Shown: piece by piece, positions 35,140 through 43,785 of the stretch
Position numbering within the stretch: the stretch's first letter is position 1
Layout: each line of letters starts with the position of its first letter
Source: Arthrobacter alpinus
GTDB lineage: Bacteria > Actinomycetota > Actinomycetes > Actinomycetales > Micrococcaceae
Direction: 5' to 3'
Assembly: GCF_001294625.1 (NCBI RefSeq)
Contig: NZ_CP012677.1
Coordinates: 62,001 to 126,000, forward strand
Length of the DNA: 64,000 bases
Position numbers and translations under genes: made by a program
Notes under the pieces: model-generated
Databases searched by the model: none
Seen by the model: only the letters and a program-made list of their open reading frames with translations
What the model was told of the DNA's origin: nothing

Positions 35140-35448
35140 CTAGTCCAGCGAACCGTCGCCGTAGAAAGCAGTCACGGTTCGATCCTCAAGTGCAGGGATA
35201 ATTCTTGCAACCCCGATTTGTTGGAAGTGATCGCTTTCGCGATGCGCGGCAAACCCTGCTTTTGATCCATACGACTCGATAATGACGAAGTGGTGGGGAT
35301 TATCCAATGCGCGGCTCACAGTGTAGCTGAGGTTGTCCGGTTCATTTCTGCTGGCTTCTGCGAGCTGGGCCAGGTTGGCAGCTACCTCATCTGACTTCTC
35401 AGGAATGGCTTGATAGTGAGCAATGACCTGATAAAACTGCTTTGACAC
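35140..35448 (-). CDS. Antibiotic-biosynthesis-monooxygenase-like (ABM) small protein
   Basis: A 102-residue dimeric ferredoxin-fold protein of the ABM/YgiN type. The pattern QVIAHYQAIPEKSDEVAANL, then EPDNLSYTVSRALDNPHHFV and YGSKAGFAAHRESDHF is characteristic. Members are quinone monooxygenases or heme-related; the substrate here is unknown. The start GTG at 35448 has AAAGGA upstream. It lies 284 bases downstream of the kinase/dehydrogenase operon on the same strand and may be transcribed separately. Confidence 0.75.
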   Translation of the reverse strand: MSKQFYQVIAHYQAIPEKSDEVAANLAQLAEASRNEPDNLSYTVSRALDNPHHFVIIESYGSKAGFAAHRESDHFQQIGVARIIPALEDRTVTAFYGDGSLD

Positions 35449-35732
35449 GGGACGTTGTCCTTTCGATCTGAGGTACGCGAACAAGGACCGACTGGTCTGG
35501 GAGGATGCCGGAAAGCGGTGATTTCAGCGTTCCGCGGCGTTTTGGTGGTCCACAACGAGCCAGAAGAGCCTATGCCGCCGGCTGGGATGGGAGATGTTGA
35601 TGGTGGTGGGGCATATTTGAATGTACCCACCACCAGCAACAAAGGTGACAATTGTCTTTCACCGGGTCTCCTGCTGTTAAGCCACGTTCCTTGAGAACTT
35701 GCTAAACGAGCGAGGAGTTGTTCAGAGGATTG

Positions 35733-37259
35733 CTAGAGCGGCAAGCCCAGTTTTCCTGGGTTGAAGAGGTTCTCGGGGTCTACTGCTGTCTTAACATTCT
35801 CGAGTACTCCGAAAGCCTCGCCAAGAGTGGCCTTCATGAAGGGTCCTCGCAACAGCCCGACACCATGGTGGTGGCTCAGTGTGGCGTCGTACTTTAGAAC
35901 GACGGCATTGGCAGCATTCCATACGTTCTTGTACCAGGTCTCACGTTCCTCAACGGGGACTTCTCCGCGCAGGGAGAAGTAAACGCAGGCTCCGTCAACA
36001 TAAGCATGCGATTGGTGGGCAGAGCCAGCCAACGTTCCGGGAGTTTCGTTGACAGCTGCAACGAGCTCGTCGTAAATGGCGGGCAGGTCACGCCACCGGC
36101 CGGTCATCTCCAAAGTGTCTGAAACGAAACCAGGGCTGCGAACGAAACCTTCTGAGCTTTTCCCTGTGAGGTAACGGGTATCCAGCCAGCGTTCAAAGAT
36201 GGTGTCGCCATCAAGTTTGGTGCCGAATTCGCGGCAAGCGGCTTCAGCAACTTCCAAGCCCGCATCCACCAAAACAGAATTTCCCTCGTCGGCAATAAGG
36301 AGGACGTTTGTATCCGGGTGGTCGAACTGAACTCCGCTTTCAAGGTTGTCGTACAAACGCAGGACCGCGGGGGTAGCACCGTTTTGCATGATCTGGCGGC
36401 AAGCTTCCAAGCCTGCGGCGAAGCTGTCGAAACCATAGGCTACTGCACGTCCATAGTCGGGGAGACGGTGGAGACGGAGTCGAGCCTTTGTGATAATGCC
36501 GAGAGTTCCCTCTGCCCCCACGAACAAATCAACAAGGGAAGGCCCGATTGCTGCGGCAGGGGTGTCTCCGACACTGATCAACCGGCCGTCAGGCAGCACT
36601 ACATCTAGGCCATAGACCATATGCTCAATTTTCCCGTAACGGGTTGAGAGCTGCCCAGCACCCCGACATGCCACCCATCCTCCGACGGTACTGATGCCGT
36701 AAGACGACGGCCAATGCCCCATGGTCATGCCATGTTCGCGCTGAATGTAATCTTCGAAGACGTCGCCAAAGACACCGGCTTCGACCTCGATGATCTGGCT
36801 CTTCTCGTCAAAATCTCCAATGCGGTTCAGACCACATACATCCAAAACAATTCCGCCGCGCAGCGGCAGGGCCGACCCCGTGACATTTGAGCGGGCCGCG
36901 GATGCAGTAACAGGCAATTTGTGTTCAGCAGCAAGTAGAACAACTTCGCGGACTTGCTCTTCACTTGAGACTTTGACAATGGTGGCAAGGGGAGATGCAG
37001 GATTTCCTGCCGTTTCCTGGATCATGCTGTTGGCCCACCAGTCGCGCGTGCCGTTAATTACATCCTCTTCACTCGTGAGGACCTCGTCTGCAATGGAACG
37101 CAACTGTTCCAGAACTGCAGCAGGGACTGCTACAGGGTCACTTTGCAGAGACTGCGCACCAGCCTTGGGATGCTCTTGGGCGAAGAATGGTGGGGTCGGT
37201 GCTCCAACCACGTAGTCTCCACGGTTGTACCCCCGCTTGACGGCTTCCTTGCTGATCAT
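35733..37259 (-). CDS. FAD-linked oxidase, alkylglycerone-phosphate-synthase-like
   Basis: A 508-residue flavoprotein of the FAD_binding_4 plus FAD-oxidase_C architecture. The FAD site shows AARSNVTGSALP and a GMTMGHWPSSYGISTVGGW segment. The C-terminal LSHHHGVGLLRGPF, near residue 463, has the triple histidine typical of alkyl-DHAP synthase, which swaps an acyl chain for an alkyl chain on acyl-dihydroxyacetone phosphate. The end ENLFNPGKLGL is also typical. It is the last gene of a coupled operon with a kinase and a glycerol-3-phosphate-type dehydrogenase, overlapping the latter in ATGA. Substrate and direction of reaction are inferred. Confidence 0.8.
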   Translation of the reverse strand: MISKEAVKRGYNRGDYVVGAPTPPFFAQEHPKAGAQSLQSDPVAVPAAVLEQLRSIADEVLTSEEDVINGTRDWWANSMIQETAGNPASPLATIVKVSSEEQVREVVLLAAEHKLPVTASAARSNVTGSALPLRGGIVLDVCGLNRIGDFDEKSQIIEVEAGVFGDVFEDYIQREHGMTMGHWPSSYGISTVGGWVACRGAGQLSTRYGKIEHMVYGLDVVLPDGRLISVGDTPAAAIGPSLVDLFVGAEGTLGIITKARLRLHRLPDYGRAVAYGFDSFAAGLEACRQIMQNGATPAVLRLYDNLESGVQFDHPDTNVLLIADEGNSVLVDAGLEVAEAACREFGTKLDGDTIFERWLDTRYLTGKSSEGFVRSPGFVSDTLEMTGRWRDLPAIYDELVAAVNETPGTLAGSAHQSHAYVDGACVYFSLRGEVPVEERETWYKNVWNAANAVVLKYDATLSHHHGVGLLRGPFMKATLGEAFGVLENVKTAVDPENLFNPGKLGLPL

Positions 37260-38929
37260 TTTCCTGCTCCCATCAGTATTGACTTCTCTTGGCTAGCTGA
37301 ATCTTGGTATTGCTGGACCTGTTCAGCAGTTTCTTCTGCTGAGAGGCCGAGTTCTTCTTGTAGAAGTTGAGCCACACGTGGCGCAGCTTCACTGGAGGCA
37401 TCTCGCGCGTAGAGGCGAAGTCTGGTGCGGCGCGAAAGTATGTCATCTACGGTACGCGCCATTTCATGGCGGGCGGCGTAGACAATTTCGGCCTCAATAT
37501 AGGGATGGCCCGCAACGATGGGCCGCGCCAATTCGGGGTTCTCGGCAAGAATGGCACTGACATGCATGGCTTCCATGCCGTAGCGACCGGAAAGGTGCGC
37601 TGCAAGCCCTCCAGTTGCTTCGCTGGAGGAGGCATCGTAGCCAGCACCACCTAGGACGTATGCCTTCTTGGTGCGGCACTTGCCCTTGCGGTCAAGTACT
37701 TTCATGGTGGCGTCAACCGTCTGTTCAGCCATATGCCTAGAGGTTGTGAGTTTTCCACCGACAACAGTGATCAAACCATCATCGTCGACACGAATTTCAT
37801 GGTTTCGTTTGACTTCCATGGTCTTCCCGCCGGGGGGCGCGATCAGCGGCCGGCAACCTGCGATTGATCCTAGAACATCATCGGCGGTGATGTCCACGTT
37901 CAAGGCCACACGTGCACCTTCGAGGAGAAAGTCGAGTTCCTCGCGGGTGCAGTGCACATCGTCGAGCGATCCTGTGTAGTCTTCGTCGGTGGTTCCTAGT
38001 AGTGAGATATCGCCCCAGCGCGTGAGCGTAGCGCGACGGGTGCGCCCTGGGACAGGAATCGTGACTGTGCAGTCGTTACGGATTTTCGACCACGGCAGTG
38101 CCACGTGCACGCCTTTTGCCGGCCGGATATTTGGAGTTTCAACACCCTCACCTGCGCCAGTCCAATCCCGCAGCCAAGCACCTGTTGCAACAACAACGCT
38201 GGACGCGCTGACGGTGAGCTCCCGACCATCCACGGTTGCCTTGACACCGCTTACCTTGCCCTGCTCACGAATGACGTCGGTCACTTGAGCGTAATTGAGT
38301 ATTTTTGCACCGTGGAAGGCGGCCGTGCGTGCGATGGCCAGGGTAAGCCGTGCATCATCGGCACGGGCATCGTAGTACAGGAGGCCCTTCTTGATCATTT
38401 CTGGTTTAAGGGTGGGGCACCGGGCAATGACTTCGTTCTTGCTCAGGCTCTTGTGCAGAATGCCTTCTCTCCAGCCACCGGCCAGATCGTAGGTCCACAG
38501 TAGGGCTTCAAATCCTTTAGCCAAGCGGGGGTCGATTGCGCCACCTTGGCTGAGGACAGGGAACATAAAAGGAAGCCGCTGGACCAAGTGCGGTGCATTT
38601 CGGCGCAGCCTTTGGCGCTCAAGCAGAGAGTGGCGCACCAAGGGAAGGTTGCCTTGCTCGATGTACCGAAGTCCGCCATGAATCATCTTCGATGATTTGG
38701 ATGAGGTGCCCGAGGCAAAATCGCCTTTCTCGAGAAGAGCAACTCGCAGTCCTCTCAAGGCAGCATCCATTGCCGTATAGGCCCCTGTGATGCCGCCGCC
38801 GATCACCACAACATCGAAGTGTGTGGTCTCCATAGAAGCAATCGTCTCGGGCCGGCCTGCCTTTAGCGGCTCAGCTGAGACCATTTTGGCAACAGACGGG
38901 TTGGCCTGGCGTTCGGGTAATTTGAGCAT
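37256..38929 (-). CDS. glpD: Glycerol-3-phosphate dehydrogenase-like FAD enzyme
   Basis: A 557-residue GlpD-type flavoprotein that would oxidise sn-glycerol-3-phosphate, or a derivative, to the dihydroxyacetone phosphate form and pass electrons to quinone. The N-terminal FAD site reads FDVVVIGGGITGAYTAMDAA and is followed by GTSSKSSKMIHGGLRYIEQG, both GlpD hallmarks. DISLLGTTDEDY and GSIAGCRPLI are also typical. The C-terminal ~120 residues form the helical cap. It starts two bases after the kinase stop and overlaps the FAD oxidase gene. Membrane association is peripheral. Confidence 0.88.
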   Translation of the reverse strand: MLKLPERQANPSVAKMVSAEPLKAGRPETIASMETTHFDVVVIGGGITGAYTAMDAALRGLRVALLEKGDFASGTSSKSSKMIHGGLRYIEQGNLPLVRHSLLERQRLRRNAPHLVQRLPFMFPVLSQGGAIDPRLAKGFEALLWTYDLAGGWREGILHKSLSKNEVIARCPTLKPEMIKKGLLYYDARADDARLTLAIARTAAFHGAKILNYAQVTDVIREQGKVSGVKATVDGRELTVSASSVVVATGAWLRDWTGAGEGVETPNIRPAKGVHVALPWSKIRNDCTVTIPVPGRTRRATLTRWGDISLLGTTDEDYTGSLDDVHCTREELDFLLEGARVALNVDITADDVLGSIAGCRPLIAPPGGKTMEVKRNHEIRVDDDGLITVVGGKLTTSRHMAEQTVDATMKVLDRKGKCRTKKAYVLGGAGYDASSSEATGGLAAHLSGRYGMEAMHVSAILAENPELARPIVAGHPYIEAEIVYAARHEMARTVDDILSRRTRLRLYARDASSEAAPRVAQLLQEELGLSAEETAEQVQQYQDSASQEKSILMGAGK

Positions 38930-38930
38930 C

Positions 38931-40439
38931 TTAGTTTTCCTTCACTTCAGCAATTTCACGGTCAATACGGCGCCGCCATGTGGCAGCGATGGATTCGCGC
39001 TGGTCGGAGCCCATTCTTGGTTCGAAGAGTTGGCCCTTATCCAGGGTAGATACCGCTTCCCCGAGGCCGTCCCACATCAGCCCGCCACTTCCTGCCAAAA
39101 ATGCGGCTCCCCGCAGACTCGCTTCAGCGGTGCCTGATCTGCGTCGCATAGGTAGACCTGAGTAGTCGGCCTGGATTTGGATGAGTGTGTCAGAGGCGGA
39201 TACTCCTCCTCCAACAACAACTTCGTTCGGTTCAATTCCGGCAACGTCGACGTTGCACTCCAAGGAAGATCGCACAAAGTGCGCCACGCCCTCAAGTAGT
39301 GCATACGCGACGTCAGCTTTGGTGGTTGCCGTGCTTATCCCTGTAATTCCTGCACGAACCCGGTGGTCAACTACAGGTACCCTGATGCCCGTCAGCGTCG
39401 GGATAAACAGCACTCCATGGGAGCTGTCGGTCCGAGAAGCAAAATCGCTGATCTGCATCGCGTTCTCGAACCATCCCAGCCGTTCGCAGAACCAGTCGAA
39501 AGCCGAGCCTGTTGTGGCCGTATGACTTTCCACGCTGTAACTTGAGACTCCGTCGGCTCTCCAACCAGTCAGGGTCAGCGTTCCTTCGTGCTTGCCTGGG
39601 TTCGAGGGAAATGAGGTGCCGGTGATGAGGTCACAAAAGCTTCCAGTGCCGTGAACCACCATCGCCTTGCCGTTCTCAACACAGCCAAGGCCAATCATGG
39701 CTGCGTGCTGATCGCCGATGGCGGCCAGAATAGGCACTTCAGTTCCAAAAATCTCTGCCCTGCCGGTCCCCAACCATTGTCTATCTTCGACAATTTCGGG
39801 AAGCAGATCAGCGGGGAAGCCTAGCGCTTCGATGTAACCGGTGTGGTAGCTGTTCTCCCTTAGCCTAAATGCGCCGGAAGATGTGGCATTCGTTGCGCTG
39901 GCAACGCATCGCCGCTCTTTGGTAAGATTCCACACGAGCCAGCCATCTATGGTTCCAAAACGAAGCCGTCCACTCTGGTGTAAGGCCGCGACTTCGGGGT
40001 TTTCCCGAATGTGCTGGGCCGCCCACAAGTATGGCGAGCGAACCCCGGTGCTGCGCCCACAGTGCTGAATAAGTTCTTGGTCCCAGCTGTCGGCGATCTG
40101 CTCAAGCTTTTCCACGTGGCGAGTATCCTGCCAGACCATCGCTGGAACAACCGCCATGCCTGTTTGAACATCCCAGAGGACCGCCGTTGCTCGTTGGTTG
40201 GTGATCGCCACGCCAACAATCTCGGTATTTGTCTCCTTGGCTTGTGCTGTTGTGGCACGGATGGCGTTGATCGTCTCTTCGATGATGGTGTTTGCATCCT
40301 GTTCCACAACACCCGACCGCGGGCTGTGGCTGCTTAGTCTGCGGTAGTTAACACAGCTGACCTTACCTTCCGGACTGACGAGCGCTGCTCGCGTTCCGGT
40401 AGTTCCTTCATCGATGGACAGAATGGCAGTAGATGTCAC
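38931..40439 (-). CDS. FGGY carbohydrate kinase related to glycerol kinase
   Basis: A 502-residue sugar/polyol kinase. The start ILSIDEGTTGTRAALV is the ATP-binding phosphate-1 motif. Compared with E. coli GlpK, the substrate loop reads ITNQRATA in place of ITNQRETT, so the glutamate that hydrogen-bonds glycerol (position 84 in E. coli) is alanine here. The catalytic aspartate is kept in AIGDQHAAM near residue 242, and GTGSFCDLI follows. The usual GLGAPYWDP motif is replaced by TGIRVPVVDH. It therefore probably phosphorylates a glycerol derivative or another polyol, not plain glycerol. It overlaps the transporter gene (ATGA). Confidence 0.82.
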   Translation of the reverse strand: MTSTAILSIDEGTTGTRAALVSPEGKVSCVNYRRLSSHSPRSGVVEQDANTIIEETINAIRATTAQAKETNTEIVGVAITNQRATAVLWDVQTGMAVVPAMVWQDTRHVEKLEQIADSWDQELIQHCGRSTGVRSPYLWAAQHIRENPEVAALHQSGRLRFGTIDGWLVWNLTKERRCVASATNATSSGAFRLRENSYHTGYIEALGFPADLLPEIVEDRQWLGTGRAEIFGTEVPILAAIGDQHAAMIGLGCVENGKAMVVHGTGSFCDLITGTSFPSNPGKHEGTLTLTGWRADGVSSYSVESHTATTGSAFDWFCERLGWFENAMQISDFASRTDSSHGVLFIPTLTGIRVPVVDHRVRAGITGISTATTKADVAYALLEGVAHFVRSSLECNVDVAGIEPNEVVVGGGVSASDTLIQIQADYSGLPMRRRSGTAEASLRGAAFLAGSGGLMWDGLGEAVSTLDKGQLFEPRMGSDQRESIAATWRRRIDREIAEVKEN

Positions 40440-41884
40440 TTGATTGCTCCCGTCATTAGGTGGTCAGTATCATCCTTGAAGTTGGGTGCGTCTAGTTCTT
40501 CATCCACGGGCACAAGTGACTTGGTCGGTTCCCACTTAATGCTGAAGCAAATAATCGCCGCCACGGTAGGGACAATTGCCAGGATGAGGAATGTGGTCGG
40601 CAATCCATAGCTGGCCTTCATCAGTGGGAAAACGGTCAAACCAATGGCGGCTCCAATGCCGCCCAGGGCGCCGATGAAGCCGTTGGCTGTTGCTCGGATT
40701 TCACTGCGGAAAGAGAGAGTGGAGACGCTCTTACCATTGGCGCCCGGACCCGCGGAGTGGCAAAGAATGAATATAGAGGGCAGTGCGACTGCCAACCAGA
40801 GGGGCAATGTATCGAAGAATAGTCCAAGGCTGACCAGAATCGCGGCAACAATGGTGAACCCGATGGCGGAAGGGATACGCAAGCCCAGACGACGTGCGAT
40901 CAGAGCTGAGGAGAACCCTCCGACTATTCCGAAGAGGTTGAAGAACAATGAACCAGCCGAAGCCTTGACGAAGTCGTCACCGAAGAGACTCAGACTGATG
41001 ATAGGGAGATACCAGCCTACTGCGAAGTATTGAATGGCTTGGGCTAACTGAATCGTTGTGGCAAGTATGGTGCGTGGCAGATAAATTCCGCGGAAGATCA
41101 GGGCAACGTTGCGCACTCCTCGGTTGGCCAAATTCCGGACAATTTCACGCTCAGCAACTACAGCGGGTACGAAAGATTCATGGTAAATAACTGACATTGC
41201 GTGTGCCGCGTCGTCCAGTCGCCCCTTGCGGGCCAGCCAGGTGGGGCTCTCAACCATGTAACGCCACTGCAAAATGAACAGTGCAAGTGCAACAAGGCCA
41301 GCAGCGCCGACTGCGTATCGCCAAATGGAATCTCCAACATTCATGTTGTAGAGGCCAATGGCTAGGACCAAGTTCATGCTGACTGCTGTGTACCAGATTC
41401 CCTGCCAGCGATTAATACGGGAACTGAACTTCTTCGGGGTCATTTCCCCGAGCAGGGCAATGGCAATGGCAAAATCCATGCCATAGGCAGCGCCGACGAA
41501 TAGCCGACCAAGTACGATGACGCCGAAAGTCGGGGCAAAGGCTGCGAGTAACGCTCCGATGATAGCGAGAGCCTTGGCCGTAATGATAGGTACCCTGCGT
41601 CCCCATCGATCAGCCATCCACCCGCCAATCGGATTGAAAACTATGGAGACCCATGAAGCAACTGAGGTGATGATGGCGATTTCGCCGGTGGAAAGCGACA
41701 AGTCCCGGGTCATCGGCCCCAACCCGGCACTCAGAGCCGAGTTTGAAAACGCGTCTAAAAATAGTCCGCCGAGGGCGAGCCACCAGATGATGCCAGCGCG
41801 TCCGCGGATCCCTGGGCGATCATTAATGTAAGAAACAATGTCAGATACGCCACGCAATTTTATTGAAGATAAAACAGTAGTCAT
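40436..41884 (-). CDS. MFS transporter, first gene of the kinase operon
   Basis: A 482-residue major facilitator with about 12 membrane helices. The loop between helices 2 and 3 has the family motif GGWMADRWGRRVPI, and the corresponding C-terminal half shows SALIARRLGLRIPS. The sugar-porter-like subfamily is suggested by the size and by the ESPTWLARKGR motif after helix 6. It takes the place of the aquaporin-like GlpF found in ordinary glycerol operons and so supports a larger or charged substrate for the kinase. Its promoter region is 41885-42260. Confidence 0.82.
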   Translation of the reverse strand: MTTVLSSIKLRGVSDIVSYINDRPGIRGRAGIIWWLALGGLFLDAFSNSALSAGLGPMTRDLSLSTGEIAIITSVASWVSIVFNPIGGWMADRWGRRVPIITAKALAIIGALLAAFAPTFGVIVLGRLFVGAAYGMDFAIAIALLGEMTPKKFSSRINRWQGIWYTAVSMNLVLAIGLYNMNVGDSIWRYAVGAAGLVALALFILQWRYMVESPTWLARKGRLDDAAHAMSVIYHESFVPAVVAEREIVRNLANRGVRNVALIFRGIYLPRTILATTIQLAQAIQYFAVGWYLPIISLSLFGDDFVKASAGSLFFNLFGIVGGFSSALIARRLGLRIPSAIGFTIVAAILVSLGLFFDTLPLWLAVALPSIFILCHSAGPGANGKSVSTLSFRSEIRATANGFIGALGGIGAAIGLTVFPLMKASYGLPTTFLILAIVPTVAAIICFSIKWEPTKSLVPVDEELDAPNFKDDTDHLMTGAIK

Positions 41885-42260
41885 CAGTCGACCTCTCTGT
41901 CGTGATTACTAGGCAGTAATGCCCTGGATGTTCAAGCGAATATTTCAGGTGATAAATCCGACAATAAACAAACGATTTTTCTTATTGTCCTTGAGGTAAG
42001 GGATCCCGCCGGACGTCAGTCTCGATCTATCCGGAGCATTTGATGCTTTAGAGGATTCAAGTTTTCCGGCCCGCCTGAAAATGTTTCAGAAAAGCGCCTG
42101 TCGCTGGTTTATGGCCAGGGCATCGACGTTGCTACTGACCCGGGGTCATGGTCAAATAGCATGTGTTGCTGTAGTAGGCAGTAAGGTGTTACTTTTGAAA
42201 TTTCACCAAACTGGACATTCTTAAAATGAAAAGCTAATTTTTTCGTTTTATTTACTACTT
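41885..42260. promoter_or_regulatory. Promoter region of the transporter-kinase operon with two inverted repeats
   Basis: A 376-base region upstream of the MFS gene. GACAATAA (41960-41967) and TTATTGTC (41982-41989) are exact inverted copies around 14 AT-rich bases, 76-105 bases before the start codon. CTGAAA-ATG-TTTCAG at 42075-42089 is a second perfect palindrome. Both are operator candidates. No regulator gene is adjacent to this operon, so the factor is encoded elsewhere or is one of the TetR proteins nearby. Confidence 0.5.
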
Positions 42261-43685
42261 TTACATTTGGATGGATCGTACGGTGAGGAATTCTTCAATA
42301 CCAAATGTTCCAAATTCCCTACCGTAACCCGATTGTTTGAAGCCCCCGAACGGAGCAGCCGGGTTGAAAGCGGCGCCATTGATATCCACCTGGCCGGCGA
42401 GAAGGCGGCCTGCGACGTTGATAGCGGCCTCTGGATCCGCTGACCAGACGCCAGCGGCCAAACCGTACTTGGTACCATTGGCAATGGCGACTGCCTCCTC
42501 GACATCGTCGTAGGCGACGATCGAGAGTACGGGACCGAACATTTCTTCTTGTTCGGCCACGCTGCCAGGGGCTACATTGCTCAGAACAGTGGCCTCAACG
42601 AAGTAGCCCGTCTCTGTCCCTCCATCTGAGCCTCCGCACAAGACTGTTGCGCCGTTAGATACCGCCTCCGTGATGTGGCCCAAAACGCTGTCCCGTTGCT
42701 TCTTCGAAACAAGAGGTCCAAGCCGTGTCCCAGATTCCATGGGATCGCCGGGAACGTAGCGGCTTGCCGCCGCTGCGGCAAGTGCCTCGACCTCGGGCAG
42801 CAGTTCACGAGGAACCAGTAGCCGGCTCCAAGCGGTGCAGGTTTGGCCCGCGTTCAGAAAAGAGTTGGCCACAGTAACTTTGACGGCAGTGGCTAGGTCG
42901 GCATCCGGCAAGACAATACTGGCGGACTTCCCTCCGAGCTCCAAGGAAACTCGCTTGACCAGATCACCCGAGCGGGCAGCAATTTGACGCCCGACCGCGG
43001 TGGATCCGGTGAAGGACACCAACGCCACTTCAGGGTGATCAACAAGAGCCTGCCCGATCTCAGATCCAGGGCCGCTAACCACGTTGAAGACACCCGCAGG
43101 TAGGCCGACCGAGGCCACAACTTCTGCTAGAACGAATGCGCTTAGTGGTGCTAAATCGCTGGGCTTGAGTACTAGGGTGCATCCTGCCGCTAGTGCACCG
43201 CCAACCTTCCCCACAATCTGGTGGAGGGGGTAGTTCCATGGCGTGATCGCACCAACGACACCCACAGGTGGGCGTTGGACTACTGAATGACCGATCTGTG
43301 ATGTGAAGTTAAAGGCCCTGAGGGCGGCTGCGGTTTCATTGAGGGTCTGGACTGGAAGGGCCGCTTGTACCTTTTGTGAGATACGCAATGGTGTCCCAAC
43401 CTCGGCCGTAATTAACTGCGCAATTTCTTCGCTGCGATTAGCAAGTTCTTGTGCAATACGCTCAAGGTAGAGGGCCCGCTCGACGGCCGGAGTTGCTTCC
43501 CAGGCCGGCAAAGCTGTAGATGCCGCGCGGACGGCAGCATCTACGTCTGCTGAAGTGCCTCTGGGGACCTGCCCTACCGTCTCATGTGTGTACGGATTTT
43601 CAACTTCAATGGGCTGGGCCGAAGTAATCGTCGGTACCCATGTGCCATCTATATACAAGTTGTCGAAACTAGTTGAGCTCTGCAT
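42261..43685 (-). CDS. Aldehyde dehydrogenase, set 1
   Basis: A 474-residue NAD(P)-dependent aldehyde dehydrogenase. The catalytic asparagine is in AITPWNYPLHQIVGK, the glutamate in SLELGGKSAS, and the nucleophile cysteine in LNAGQTCTAWSR, near residue 285. The preferred start, ATG 43685, has GGAGGAAG upstream; an upstream frame to 43802 is not needed. Its partner in set 2 (52775-54232) has the same motifs. The gene is divergent from the acyl-CoA synthetase gene and shares a palindromic operator with it. Oxidation of an aliphatic or aromatic aldehyde to the acid is the likely reaction. Confidence 0.9.
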   Translation of the reverse strand: MQSSTSFDNLYIDGTWVPTITSAQPIEVENPYTHETVGQVPRGTSADVDAAVRAASTALPAWEATPAVERALYLERIAQELANRSEEIAQLITAEVGTPLRISQKVQAALPVQTLNETAAALRAFNFTSQIGHSVVQRPPVGVVGAITPWNYPLHQIVGKVGGALAAGCTLVLKPSDLAPLSAFVLAEVVASVGLPAGVFNVVSGPGSEIGQALVDHPEVALVSFTGSTAVGRQIAARSGDLVKRVSLELGGKSASIVLPDADLATAVKVTVANSFLNAGQTCTAWSRLLVPRELLPEVEALAAAAASRYVPGDPMESGTRLGPLVSKKQRDSVLGHITEAVSNGATVLCGGSDGGTETGYFVEATVLSNVAPGSVAEQEEMFGPVLSIVAYDDVEEAVAIANGTKYGLAAGVWSADPEAAINVAGRLLAGQVDINGAAFNPAAPFGGFKQSGYGREFGTFGIEEFLTVRSIQM

Positions 43686-43725
43686 GCTTCCTCCATCGAC
43701 TGCGACTTCCTTGTGATGTACACTA

Positions 43726-43745
43726 CTAAATGAACGCTCGTTTAG
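43726..43745. promoter_or_regulatory. TetR-type operator candidate between set-1 divergent genes
   Basis: CTAAATGAAC and GCTCGTTTAG form a near-perfect 20-base palindrome (8 of 10 paired). Its core GAACGCTCGTT matches, with one different base, the core in the set-2 promoter region. It sits between the divergent aldehyde dehydrogenase and acyl-CoA synthetase genes. The TetR protein at 47068 is a likely binder. Confidence 0.6.
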
Positions 43746-43785
43746 CAAGCTTATTTTTTCAGTGTTACCCGCGAAGGTGGTACTC

